Shown: piece by piece, positions 6,736-14,177 of the stretch
Position numbering within the stretch: the first letter of the stretch is position 1
Layout of the letters: every line of letters begins with the position of its first letter
Source: Candidatus Mailhella excrementigallinarum
GTDB taxonomy: Bacteria > Desulfobacterota > Desulfovibrionia > Desulfovibrionales > Desulfovibrionaceae
Reading direction: 5' to 3'
Length of the DNA stretch: 38,501 nt
NCBI GenBank assembly: GCA_944324075.1
Contig: CALUUZ010000030.1
Span: 1 to 38,501 of the forward strand
The notes under the pieces: generated by a model
The model's input: only the letters and a program-made list of their open reading frames with translations
Told to the model about the DNA's origin: nothing
Databases searched by the model: none
Made by a program: the position numbers and the translations under genes

Positions 6736-8527
6736 TTCCGAGGAATATCAGCCGCCACGTTCGGGGCTGATTCTGCTGCAATGCGCCATTGGACTGCTGT
6801 TCATGGTATTCTGTGCGCGTTTCTGGTTTCTTCAGATCCACAGGGGGGCGGACTATGCGCGCGAGGCACAGGGCAATCTGCTTCGCCAGGAGATGATTTT
6901 CGCCTCGCGCGGTGAAATTCATGATCGCGCCGGAGTGCTGCTGGCGGAAAACCGTCCGGCCTTCGCTCTGGCTCTGACCCGTGAGGATTGTTACGATATT
7001 CCGGCCACGCTGGCTCAGGTGAGCGCCTGGCTCGACGTGCCTCTGGAAAAGGTGACCACCCGATATGAGCAGGAACGAATCAAGGGGAGAAAGTTCGACC
7101 CCATCATTCTGTTCACCGACATCCCCTTCGAAAAGATTGCGAGTATAGAGGCGGAACTGATCCACTGGCCTGGGCTTCAGGTCATTGCGCGTTCCCTGCG
7201 TCATTATACGCAGGGGCCTGCCTTTGCCCATATCCTTGGATATGTGGCCGAGGCGAGCGTGGAGGAACTGCAGAGCGACAGTACCCTTGTCCTGGGAGAT
7301 ACCGTGGGCAGACAGGGGCTGGAGCGAGTGCTGGAATCCCGCCTGCGGGGCAGGAAAGGACTGGTGCGCAAAGAGGTGGATGCCCTGGGACGCCCGCTAT
7401 CCCGCACGCAGGAAGAAAATCCCACCAGCGGCGAGAATATTGCCTTGGCGCTGGATTCCCGTCTGCAGAACGCAATCATGGATGCCATGGGCGAGTATTC
7501 GGGCTGTGTGGTGGTCATGGAGCCGGAAAGCGGCAAGCTCCGCGCGCTGGTGACCAAACCGACCTATGACAACAATATTTTTATCGGCGGGCTTTCCCGG
7601 CGGGACTGGGAGGCTCTGAGCAATAATCCGCGTTACCCCCTGCTGAACCGGGGCATTCAGAGCGTATATCCTCCGGGATCGGTGTGGAAGCTCATGATGT
7701 CGTCCATGCTGCTGGAAAAAGGCGTTTCTCCCCGCGAAAAGGTTTTCTGTCCCGGCTCCTACAAGGTGGGAAACCGTGTTTTCCGGTGCTGGCGCGGAGG
7801 CGGACATGGCAATGTGGATATGGAACATGCGCTTATAGGGTCCTGTGATGTCTATTTCTACGCCATGGGAGAAAAATACGGCATCAATGCCATTGAGCAG
7901 CACGCCCGCGCCTGCGGTTACGGACAGTTGACGGGCATTGATCTGCCCTATGAGAACAAGGGGCTTGTGCCCTCCCGGCAATGGAAGAAAAACCGGATGG
8001 GAGAGAGCTGGAAGGATGGGGATACGGTGAATGTGTCCATCGGACAGGGACATACCCTGGTAACGCCCATTCAGACGGCGGTGTTTCTCTCCGCGCTGTG
8101 CAACGGGGGAAAACTGCTCAAGCCCCAGCTGCTGGAAGATGCTCCCGTCGAAGTCCGCGGTGAGATCCCGGTCTCCGCCGAACATCGGGAAATGATCCTC
8201 GACTATATGGTCAAGACAGTGGAAGCTCCCGGTGCGACAGCCAGGGTACTGAAACGGCCCGATATGCGCATCGGGGGCAAGACAGGCACGGCGCAGGTGG
8301 TTAAGATACGCATGGTGGGAGAGCGTCGGGCCAAAACAGCGGAAATGGAGTTTCTTGAACGGGATCATGCATGGATTGGCTCCTGGGGGGAAAAGGACGG
8401 CCGGAAAATTGTCGTTGTCACCATGCTGGAACACGGAGGAGGCGGCTCTTCAGCCGCCGGGCCGGTGACCAAAGCCGTTTACGATATTCTGTTCCCCCGC
8501 GAAGAAAAGCCGGACTCCGCTTCCTGA
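6719..8527 (+). CDS. mrdA: Penicillin-binding protein 2 (elongation transpeptidase)
   Basis: A 602-residue class B PBP that cross-links peptidoglycan during elongation. One N-terminal membrane segment (about 14-34), the PBP dimerisation domain (RGEIHDRAGVLLAENRPAF), then the transpeptidase domain with SVWK (catalytic Ser321, Lys324), SCD (375-377) in place of SxN, and KTG (521-523). The start at 6719 fits the family N terminus and overlaps mreD. The usual rodA partner does not follow, which is unusual for this operon. Confidence 0.95.
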   Translation: MKLVYDSEEYQPPRSGLILLQCAIGLLFMVFCARFWFLQIHRGADYAREAQGNLLRQEMIFASRGEIHDRAGVLLAENRPAFALALTREDCYDIPATLAQVSAWLDVPLEKVTTRYEQERIKGRKFDPIILFTDIPFEKIASIEAELIHWPGLQVIARSLRHYTQGPAFAHILGYVAEASVEELQSDSTLVLGDTVGRQGLERVLESRLRGRKGLVRKEVDALGRPLSRTQEENPTSGENIALALDSRLQNAIMDAMGEYSGCVVVMEPESGKLRALVTKPTYDNNIFIGGLSRRDWEALSNNPRYPLLNRGIQSVYPPGSVWKLMMSSMLLEKGVSPREKVFCPGSYKVGNRVFRCWRGGGHGNVDMEHALIGSCDVYFYAMGEKYGINAIEQHARACGYGQLTGIDLPYENKGLVPSRQWKKNRMGESWKDGDTVNVSIGQGHTLVTPIQTAVFLSALCNGGKLLKPQLLEDAPVEVRGEIPVSAEHREMILDYMVKTVEAPGATARVLKRPDMRIGGKTGTAQVVKIRMVGERRAKTAEMEFLERDHAWIGSWGEKDGRKIVVVTMLEHGGGGSSAAGPVTKAVYDILFPREEKPDSAS

Positions 8528-8551
8528 TTCTGCAACAGAATTCTGCAACAG
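8527..8551 (+). repeat. 12-bp direct repeat after mrdA
   Basis: ATTCTGCAACAG occurs at 8527-8538 and again at 8540-8551, one base apart, directly after the mrdA stop region. Its role is unknown; it lies about 20 bases upstream of the next promoter and could be a binding site or a slippage duplication. Confidence 0.6.
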
Positions 8552-8570
8552 GGCGTCTGCCGGAAAATCC

Positions 8571-8600
8571 TTGACTTTTGGAGCAGGAACGGTATCTATT
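8571..8600 (+). promoter_or_regulatory. Probable promoter of the Fur-controlled membrane protein
   Basis: TTGACT (8571-8576) with a -10 candidate TATCTA (8593-8598, spacer 16) or TCTATT (8595-8600, spacer 18). The Fur box at 8598 overlaps or abuts the -10, the position expected for repression. Confidence 0.55.
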
Positions 8601-8616
8601 GAAAATAATTTTCAAT
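8598..8616 (+). promoter_or_regulatory. Fur box
   Basis: ATTGAAAATAATTTTCAAT is a perfect 19-bp palindrome. It matches the described Desulfovibrio-type Fur consensus WTGAAAATNATTTTCAW. It ends directly before AAGGAG (8617-8622) of the gene at 8628, so iron-loaded Fur would block transcription. Confidence 0.85.
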
Positions 8617-8627
8617 AAGGAGTTCCC

Positions 8628-9056
8628 ATGGATCAGACACTTCTCTGGCTGCATCCTGTCATGCAGGTATTTGCGTTGTTACTGGGTGGTTTTGCCATGT
8701 GGCAGGGGCTGCAGCGAGTGGCAATGAGTCATTTCAAGAAGAAAATCATTTTTCCATGGAAATCCCATGTCTGGTGGGGCAGTCTGGCCATGCTCCTGTG
8801 GATTGCCGGAGCATTTGGTTTTTACGTGACGCATGCGGTTTTCGGGGAAACGCACATTACCGGCATTCATGCCGTGCTGGCATGGTGGATTATTGCGCTG
8901 TGCGTTGCCGGGCTGATTACCGGGGCCGTAATGGATCGGCGCAAGAAGCGGCGCTTCTGGCTGCCTGTGGTGCATGGAGGGCTGAATATTCTGCTGCTCG
9001 CGCTTGTGGTGTATGAATGCTATACGGGGTATCAGATTTCCGGATCGTTCCTGTAA
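8628..9056 (+). CDS. Four-helix membrane protein, cytochrome b561-like (DUF4079-like), Fur-controlled
   Basis: A 142-residue protein with four predicted helices (about 8-26, 46-68, 81-99, 112-130) and histidines placed in or near membrane segments (His9, His47, His69, His81, His115), as expected for a b-type haem protein of the b561/DUF4079 type. ATG with AAGGAG five bases upstream. The Fur box directly before it implies expression on iron limitation. A role in ferric reduction or electron transfer for iron uptake is inference. It occupies the place where rodA might be expected after mrdA. Confidence 0.72.
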   Translation: MDQTLLWLHPVMQVFALLLGGFAMWQGLQRVAMSHFKKKIIFPWKSHVWWGSLAMLLWIAGAFGFYVTHAVFGETHITGIHAVLAWWIIALCVAGLITGAVMDRRKKRRFWLPVVHGGLNILLLALVVYECYTGYQISGSFL

Positions 9057-9072
9057 ACCTGTCGGCCTGTCT

Positions 9073-9160
9073 TCAGAGCACTTCGCTCAGGGAATGTTCT
9101 GCGGAGTCGAGCAGGGCGAGACTCATCTCCGCTCTCCTTGTCCGCAAGCGTTGCGCGGGG
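9073..9160 (+). repeat. Dispersed intergenic repeat, copy 2 (left part)
   Basis: Begins with the end palindrome CAGAGCACTTC...GAATGTTCTG. It continues with GCGGAGTCGAGCAGGGCGAG and the CTCATCTCCGCTCTCCTT block, nearly identical to 22684-22740. It starts 17 bases after the stop of the gene ending at 9056. The right half typical of full copies is absent or diverged. Confidence 0.75.
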
Positions 9161-9473
9161 CATATGGTTTTGCCCCGGCACAGGCGTCATGTATCCTCCA
9201 TGGCCGGCTCGCTTGCGCCGAGTGAAGCCGCGCTTCACTCGGCTCCGCTCCGCGGGACACAGCTTCCGCTCCTCATCTCTGCTCGCGATGCCCGTACGCC
9301 TCGCGCTGTTCGGCAACGGGTATGGCCCCTGCGGGGCCGCCGTCTGGTCGGCCCCCCCCCTTCATGCCGCATTGCCATGCGGCGGAGTCGTCGCTCAATG
9401 CTCGCTACGTCTGCGCCTCCGGCGGTCAAGGATGGATATTTTCAACACTATTCCGGAACAGAGCCTTTCAGAT

Positions 9474-9643
9474 TAGAGCGTTTTGTTATTGAAAATATCT
9501 GCGGGCCGGAACCCCGTGTTCCGGCCCGCAGGTTTCATGCCGCCGGAGCTGTGCGCTGCACGTGAATTGCGGCTGCTCCGGCGGCGCGGCTTCAGTCTCG
9601 CCCCGCTCGACTGAAGGAGAGCATTTCATAAGCAAAATGTTCC
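9474..9643 (-). repeat. Dispersed intergenic repeat, copy 3 (inverted, nearly full)
   Basis: Runs from TAGAGCGTTTTG to GCAAAATGTTCC. It contains a perfect 14-bp hairpin, CTGCGGGCCGGAAC (9499-9512) with GTTCCGGCCCGCAG (9518-9531), and a nested GCCGCA/TGCGGC type stem. The reverse complement aligns with the copies at 22673 and 28664. Confidence 0.8.
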
Positions 9644-9716
9644 AGGCTGAAAAGGCGTGCGGAGGCGGACATGGCGGGACTCCGCATATTGTAAGGTCGC
9701 GTATGGAGTGTCCGGC

Positions 9717-9752
9717 AAAAAAAATCCGTTCCCCGGGCGAAACGGGGAACGG
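9717..9752 (-). terminator. Terminator of the ald-tpa-sarD operon
   Basis: Perfect 9-bp stem CCGTTCCCC (9726-9734) with GGGGAACGG (9744-9752). On the minus strand it is followed by a run of eight T, about 33-68 bases after the sarD stop. Confidence 0.88.
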
Positions 9753-9784
9753 AACAGGAAACCGGACAGTACCCTCCTTTTGCG

Positions 9785-10936
9785 CTACAAGTAGGAAGAC
9801 TCCAGCAGCGTCAGGATTTGTCCGGCGGTGGCGGGGCGGGGGTTGTTGCCGATGAGACGGGCGTTGCTGGCGGCGCGTTCCGCTATGAGAGGGAGATCTC
9901 CCCGTTTTACGCCATAGGGACGCAGTCCGGCGTTGATGTCCAGATCTCTCAGCAGCGCGTGCATGCGTTCCGCCGCTCTTTCGGCCAGAGCAAGCGTGTC
10001 ATCGCTATTCTTTTCACCCAGAATGCGGGCGATTTCGGCATATTTTTCAGGTTGCGCCATGTGGTTGAACTTCATGCAGAGCGGAGCCAGACAGGCCATC
10101 AGCAGGCCGTGCGGGAGATGATACTCGCGGGGCACGGCAGTGCCCACCGCGTGAATAATGCCGTTCTGCGTATTGGAAAAGCCCATGCCGGCCATGGCCG
10201 ATGCGTACAGCATATCCGCTCGCGCCGCGAGGTCGCTGCCGTTTACATAGGCCCGGCGTATGCTTTGCGCGATGAGCTTCATGGCCTGCAGATTCAGGGC
10301 GTCGGTGATGGGCGTAGCCGCTTTGCCCACAAAGGATTCCATGGCGTGGACAAAAGCGTCGATGCCGGTCATTGCGGTGACGGCCGGCGGCAGGCCGAGG
10401 GTCAGCTCCGGATCAAGCAGGACGGCATCGGCATACATATGATCGGATACCACGCCCCATTTCCCCCCCTTTTTTGTGTCGGCCAGTACGGAAATCGACG
10501 TCATTTCACTGCCGGTACCCGCCGTGGTGGGCACAAGAATGACAGGAGGAAGGGGAAGGGGCACCTTGTCCATGCCGAAATACTGGCTGATGGGGCCGTC
10601 ATTGGTCAGCAGCACGGCTGCAGCCTTGGTCGTATCCAGAGCGCTGCCCCCGCCGATGCCGAAAATCACGTCGGCCTTGAAATCTTTTGCGGCGGCGGCG
10701 CAACTGGCTATGGAGTCCACTGTGGGTTCAAGTTCTGCCTGATCGTAAAGACTCCATGGAATCCCATCCTGTTCAAGGGCGTCTTCCAGGGGCTTTTGCA
10801 CTCCTGCCTTGGCTATCCCGGGGTCGGTAACGATGAGGGCACGGGTGCCGCCCAGACGTCTGGCTTCCGCAGGAGCATTTTTGATGCAGCCGGAACCATG
10901 GACGATGCGTTTGACAGTAGTATGGATGTACAGCAT
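9785..10936 (-). CDS. sarD: Sulfoacetaldehyde reductase, iron-type alcohol dehydrogenase
   Basis: A 383-residue group III (iron-dependent) alcohol dehydrogenase. Visible features are the nucleotide loop GIGGGSALDTTK (93-104), PTTAGTGSE (136-144) and the metal ligands Asp193, His197, His262 and His276, equivalent to those of FucO. In Bilophila the enzyme in this position reduces sulfoacetaldehyde to isethionate with NADH, the step after Tpa. Substrate is assigned from the operon, not from sequence alone. ATG 10936 has AAGGAC upstream; the frame extends to 11062 but that part lies in the intercistronic hairpin. Confidence 0.85.
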   Translation of the reverse strand: MLYIHTTVKRIVHGSGCIKNAPAEARRLGGTRALIVTDPGIAKAGVQKPLEDALEQDGIPWSLYDQAELEPTVDSIASCAAAAKDFKADVIFGIGGGSALDTTKAAAVLLTNDGPISQYFGMDKVPLPLPPVILVPTTAGTGSEMTSISVLADTKKGGKWGVVSDHMYADAVLLDPELTLGLPPAVTAMTGIDAFVHAMESFVGKAATPITDALNLQAMKLIAQSIRRAYVNGSDLAARADMLYASAMAGMGFSNTQNGIIHAVGTAVPREYHLPHGLLMACLAPLCMKFNHMAQPEKYAEIARILGEKNSDDTLALAERAAERMHALLRDLDINAGLRPYGVKRGDLPLIAERAASNARLIGNNPRPATAGQILTLLESSYL

Positions 10937-11000
10937 GTTTTTGTCCTTCACATGAGCATGTTGCTGTTGAGTCTGTCTATCCTGCCGGAGCGTTTCATGG

Positions 11001-11049
11001 CGGAGTCTCGACTCCGGAGGGGCCGCTCCATGCCGGGGCGCCCCTCCGG
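11001..11049 (-). repeat. Intercistronic hairpins between tpa and sarD
   Basis: Two adjoining stems: CGGAGTC (11001-11007) with GACTCCG (11010-11016), and CCGGAGGGGC (11014-11023) with GCCCCTCCGG (11040-11049), perfect over 10 bp. They lie 10 bases after the tpa stop. No T-run follows, so they are not terminators; they may set mRNA stability. Confidence 0.6.
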
Positions 11050-11058
11050 GGGGAGGCG

Positions 11059-12417
11059 TCAAAGCGTCTGCAGTCCCTTGTCAAGAGCACGCAGAATTTC
11101 GTCCATGTCGCCTCTGGTGGAAATGAGAGCGGGGGCCATGCAGACTGTGTTGTTCAGATCCCTGAAGCTTCGGGAAGTACGGCCGATTATCACGCCTTCT
11201 TTCATGCATGCGCCGCACAGGGCGGCAGCCTTGGACTCGTCGGCGGGTTCCCGGGTATCGCGGTTCTTGACGAGTTCAAGACCCACGAAAAGTCCCTTGC
11301 CGCGCACATCGCCGATAATCTCGTATTTTTCCTTGAGTTCCTCCAGTCCGTCCAGGAGATAGGCACCCTGGCTGACAACATTGTCGAGCAGATGCTCGTC
11401 CTCAATAATCCTGATGTTTTCCAGGCCCGCCACGGGGCCGGAGGTACAGCCGCCGAAGGTGGAAATATCACGGAAATAGGCATCTCGATCAGCGGGATCG
11501 TTAATGAAATCCTGAAAGACTTCTTCTGTTGTCACTGTGCAGGAGATGGGGGCATATCCGGACGCCACGCCCTTTGCCATGGTGACGATGTCGGGCTTCA
11601 CGTTCCAGTGCTGGTAGCCGAACCATTTTCCTGTGCGTCCGACACCGCAGACAACTTCGTCAATGATGAGCAGCACACCATATTTTTTGCAGATTTCCCC
11701 CATGGTTTCCATATAGCCGTCCGGCGGCACGATGACTCCGCCGCCTGCGGTAATGGGCTCAATGATCACACCGCCTACGGTATCGGGGTCTTCCTTCTGC
11801 AGGGCTTCCTCAAATTTGCGGGCAAATTTCACGCCCGCGTCGGGATCATTTTCCAGGCCCGCCCGGTATGCGGAACAGTCGGGAAATTCGACAAAGCCGG
11901 GAGTGAAAGGGCCATACTGGTTTTTCCGTTCAAACTGTCCGCATGCGGAAAGGCAGGTGATAGTGGTGCCGTGGTAGTCGCGATACCGATACATGACCTT
12001 GGTCTTTTTGCCGCCATGCTTGAGTTCTCCAATCTGGCGCACTATCTTGAATGCCTTTTCATTGGCTTCGGAGCCGGAGTTGGAAAGGTAGACGCGGTTC
12101 ATCCCCGGCATGAGGGAGATCAGCTTTTCGGAAAACCTGATGGTGGGAATGTTGCCGTAGGAGTTGGCAAAATAGTTCAGTTTCATCATCTGATCGGAAA
12201 CGGCCTTGACAATGCGTTCGCAGCCATAGCCCACATTGACGGTCCATACGCCGCCGGAAACGGCATCCAGATACTCCCTGCCGTTCACATCCTTTACGCG
12301 GCAGCCTTTTCCTTCCACAAAGACGACGGGGTCGCTTTTTTCAAAAACCTTGTGCTGGGTCAGATGATGCCAGACATGCTTTTTATCGAGAGCGATGATA
12401 TTCTGTGCCTGTGACAT
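11059..12417 (-). CDS. tpa: Taurine:pyruvate aminotransferase
   Basis: A 452-residue class III, PLP-dependent aminotransferase. It shows SNSGSEANE (112-120), the IIDEVVCGVGRTG block with Asp253, and the PLP-lysine Lys282 in MAKGVASGYAPIS. Taurine:pyruvate aminotransferase transfers the amino group of taurine to pyruvate, giving sulfoacetaldehyde and alanine. ATG 12417 has AGGAGG five bases upstream. Flanked by ald (recycles alanine) and sarD (uses sulfoacetaldehyde), which makes taurine the likely substrate; another omega-amino acid donor cannot be excluded by sequence alone. Confidence 0.87.
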   Translation of the reverse strand: MSQAQNIIALDKKHVWHHLTQHKVFEKSDPVVFVEGKGCRVKDVNGREYLDAVSGGVWTVNVGYGCERIVKAVSDQMMKLNYFANSYGNIPTIRFSEKLISLMPGMNRVYLSNSGSEANEKAFKIVRQIGELKHGGKKTKVMYRYRDYHGTTITCLSACGQFERKNQYGPFTPGFVEFPDCSAYRAGLENDPDAGVKFARKFEEALQKEDPDTVGGVIIEPITAGGGVIVPPDGYMETMGEICKKYGVLLIIDEVVCGVGRTGKWFGYQHWNVKPDIVTMAKGVASGYAPISCTVTTEEVFQDFINDPADRDAYFRDISTFGGCTSGPVAGLENIRIIEDEHLLDNVVSQGAYLLDGLEELKEKYEIIGDVRGKGLFVGLELVKNRDTREPADESKAAALCGACMKEGVIIGRTSRSFRDLNNTVCMAPALISTRGDMDEILRALDKGLQTL

Positions 12418-12460
12418 GACGGCCTCCTGGAGAACCGGAAAAAGGTGATGGGTAGGGGGA

Positions 12461-12486
12461 GCCGCCCCGTGAGGAGCCGGGGCGGC
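12461..12486 (-). repeat. Intercistronic hairpin between ald and tpa
   Basis: GCCGCCCCG (12461-12469) pairs perfectly with CGGGGCGGC (12478-12486) around eight bases, about 22 bases after the ald stop and without a following T-run. It parallels the hairpin after tpa. Confidence 0.6.
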
Positions 12487-12507
12487 CGGGAGCATGAGCC
12501 GGCGGAC

Positions 12508-13626
12508 TCAGAGAATCTCCGCCAGATCATGGACATCGTAGCCGAGGGCCTCTCCCACATACTTGAAAAACACATGCCCCTTGCAGGTGTTGATGCCGCG
12601 GGCCAGAGCCCGGTCTTCCCGGCAGGCGGTTTTCCAGCCCTGGCCGGCAAGGCGGATCATATACGGCATGGTTGCATTGGTCAGGGCAAAGGTGGACGTG
12701 CGAGCCACCGCACCCGGCATGTTGCCCACGGAGTAGTGTACTACGCCATGTTCCATGAACGTGGGCTTGTCGTGATATGTGGCTCCGTGGCGGGCAGTGG
12801 TGGCGATGCAGCCGCCCTGATCAATGGCCACGTCCACGATTGCGGAACCTTTTTTCATGGTTTTTACCATATCTTCCGTTACCAGTTTCGGAGTCAGCGC
12901 GCCCGGAATGAGGACGGAACCGATCAGCAGGTCGGCCTTTTTTACTGCCAGAGCGATGTTGTAGGCATTGGAGAACAGGGTCTGGAGTTTTTGGCCGTAT
13001 ATATCGTCCAACTGGCGGAGGCGGTTGATATTGCTGTCAAGCATGGTTACGCGCGCTCCCATGCCCATGGCGACTTTGGCGGCGGACAAGCCGACCGTGC
13101 CTGCTCCGAGAATGACAACCTCGGCGGCCTCGACCCCGGCAGTGCCCCCCATCAGCAGCCCCATGCCGCCTTCACGCTTGGTAAGCATCTGCGCACCCAC
13201 CTGGGTGGCCATGCGGCCTGCCACCTCGGACATGGGAGCCAGCAGCGGCAGCGCACCGTTATCGAGCTGCACGGTTTCATAGGCAATGCCGGTCACCTGC
13301 TTTTCCAGCAGTTTTTTCGTCAGTTCCGGTTCGGGAGCGAGGTGCAGATAGGTGAAGAGCAGTAAATCCTTGTGGAAAAACTCGTATTCGGCGGGCAGAG
13401 GCTCCTTGACCTTGACAACCATATCGCTGGCCCATATTTCGGCTGCACTGTCGACAATTCTGGCCCCTGCGGCCCGGTATTCCTCATCGGTAATCATGCT
13501 GCCGAGTCCGGCGCCTTTCTGCACGAGTACCTCGTGTCCCGCCTGCTTGAGCGCGTGGACTCCCGCAGGGGTGATGCCTGCACGAAATTCCTGTGTTTTG
13601 ATTTCAGTGGGGATGCCGACTTTCAT
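12508..13626 (-). CDS. ald: Alanine dehydrogenase
   Basis: A 372-residue NAD-dependent L-alanine dehydrogenase: N-terminal MKVGIPTEIKTQEFRAGITP, substrate-site Lys74 (VVKVKEPL) and His95 (TYLHLA), and the Rossmann motif GAGTVG. It oxidises alanine to pyruvate, ammonia and NADH, returning pyruvate to the taurine aminotransferase. ATG 13626 is preceded by AAAGGAG. First gene after the sigma-54 promoter, with a leader of about 125 bases. Length and motifs are normal. Confidence 0.95.
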   Translation of the reverse strand: MKVGIPTEIKTQEFRAGITPAGVHALKQAGHEVLVQKGAGLGSMITDEEYRAAGARIVDSAAEIWASDMVVKVKEPLPAEYEFFHKDLLLFTYLHLAPEPELTKKLLEKQVTGIAYETVQLDNGALPLLAPMSEVAGRMATQVGAQMLTKREGGMGLLMGGTAGVEAAEVVILGAGTVGLSAAKVAMGMGARVTMLDSNINRLRQLDDIYGQKLQTLFSNAYNIALAVKKADLLIGSVLIPGALTPKLVTEDMVKTMKKGSAIVDVAIDQGGCIATTARHGATYHDKPTFMEHGVVHYSVGNMPGAVARTSTFALTNATMPYMIRLAGQGWKTACREDRALARGINTCKGHVFFKYVGEALGYDVHDLAEIL

Positions 13627-13760
13627 AATCCAGACTCCTTTGTATGGGAAATGAGCGCGTCGTGAACCTTCTCCACGGGTTCGGTGCAAAAAGCTGCGGC
13701 CCCTCAGGAATCCGGCATTGAAGCCGTGCGAGAGAATTGCCGCAAGACTGCACAGGAAAT

Positions 13761-13777
13761 AGCAAGGGGTGTGCCAA
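13761..13777 (-). promoter_or_regulatory. Sigma-54 (-24/-12) promoter of ald-tpa-sarD
   Basis: On the minus strand this reads TTGGCACACCCCTTGCT, an essentially perfect match to YTGGCACGRNNNTTGCW with the required GG-N10-GC spacing. Transcription would start near 13750, about 125 bases before ald. The neighbouring gene at 14178-15863 encodes a sigma-54 activator. Confidence 0.9.
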
Positions 13778-13919
13778 CAGGGCCGTATCACTGTCTGCTT
13801 GTGGTATTATAGTGATTTATCATGATATTTTTTTTCTGGAACAGGAAGGGGACGGAATGGGGCGCGCGAACGTGATGCGGGTGTGCATTGTTTTGCGGGC
13901 AATGCCGGAGCATAAGAGT

Positions 13920-13999
13920 CGGAACTGACTTGTTCCGGTGGGAGGAAGCCATGCCAGTCAGCATGGAATATGCCGTGATGTCCCGGAACATTGTCCGGG
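13920..13999. promoter_or_regulatory. Cluster of three inverted repeats, candidate activator sites
   Basis: Three perfect 6-bp inverted repeats, each with a 6-base spacer: CGGAAC/GTTCCG (13920-13937), CCATGC/GCATGG (13949-13966) and CCCGGA/TCCGGG (13982-13999). They lie about 145-250 bp upstream of the sigma-54 promoter, a normal distance for enhancer sites. Their sequences differ, so only the first and third, which share CGGAAC, may bind the same protein. Confidence 0.4.
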
Positions 14000-14177
14000 C
14001 GGTTGAAAACATATTCATGACCGATGCTCTGCCGGCTGAGAGGGGCGCGGCTGTTCACATGCGGCGTTTGGCTCCGGCAGGGACATGAGCCTGAAGAGCA
14101 GCGCATCCGAAATACAGGCCGCGAGACCGCGCATGGGAATGGCGCGGGCCCGCGGCCGCATGGGAGCATATTTTGCT

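Larger units (their letters stand above)
9057..9784. other. Gene-free interval with repeats and a terminator
   Basis: About 730 bases with no credible gene. It contains two copies of the dispersed repeat (9073-9160 and 9474-9643) and the sarD terminator (9717-9752). The middle part (9160-9470) is GC-rich with short palindromes such as GGCCCCTGCGGGGCC and has no identified function. Open frames cross it on both strands but none has a ribosome binding site or family pattern. Confidence 0.6.
13627..14177. other. Regulatory interval upstream of ald
   Basis: About 550 bases without a credible gene between the sigma-54 activator and ald. It holds the ald leader, the sigma-54 promoter (13761-13777) and three inverted repeats (13920-13999). 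The stretch 13803-13850 is AT-rich and could bend. Nothing was recognised in 14000-14177 except the end of the regulator gene. Confidence 0.6.

Noticed and set aside
9818-11362. Long plus-strand frame antisense to sarD and tpa
   Set aside because: Its product has the histidine- and glycine-rich look of reversed codons, no ribosome site, and lies opposite two well-supported genes.
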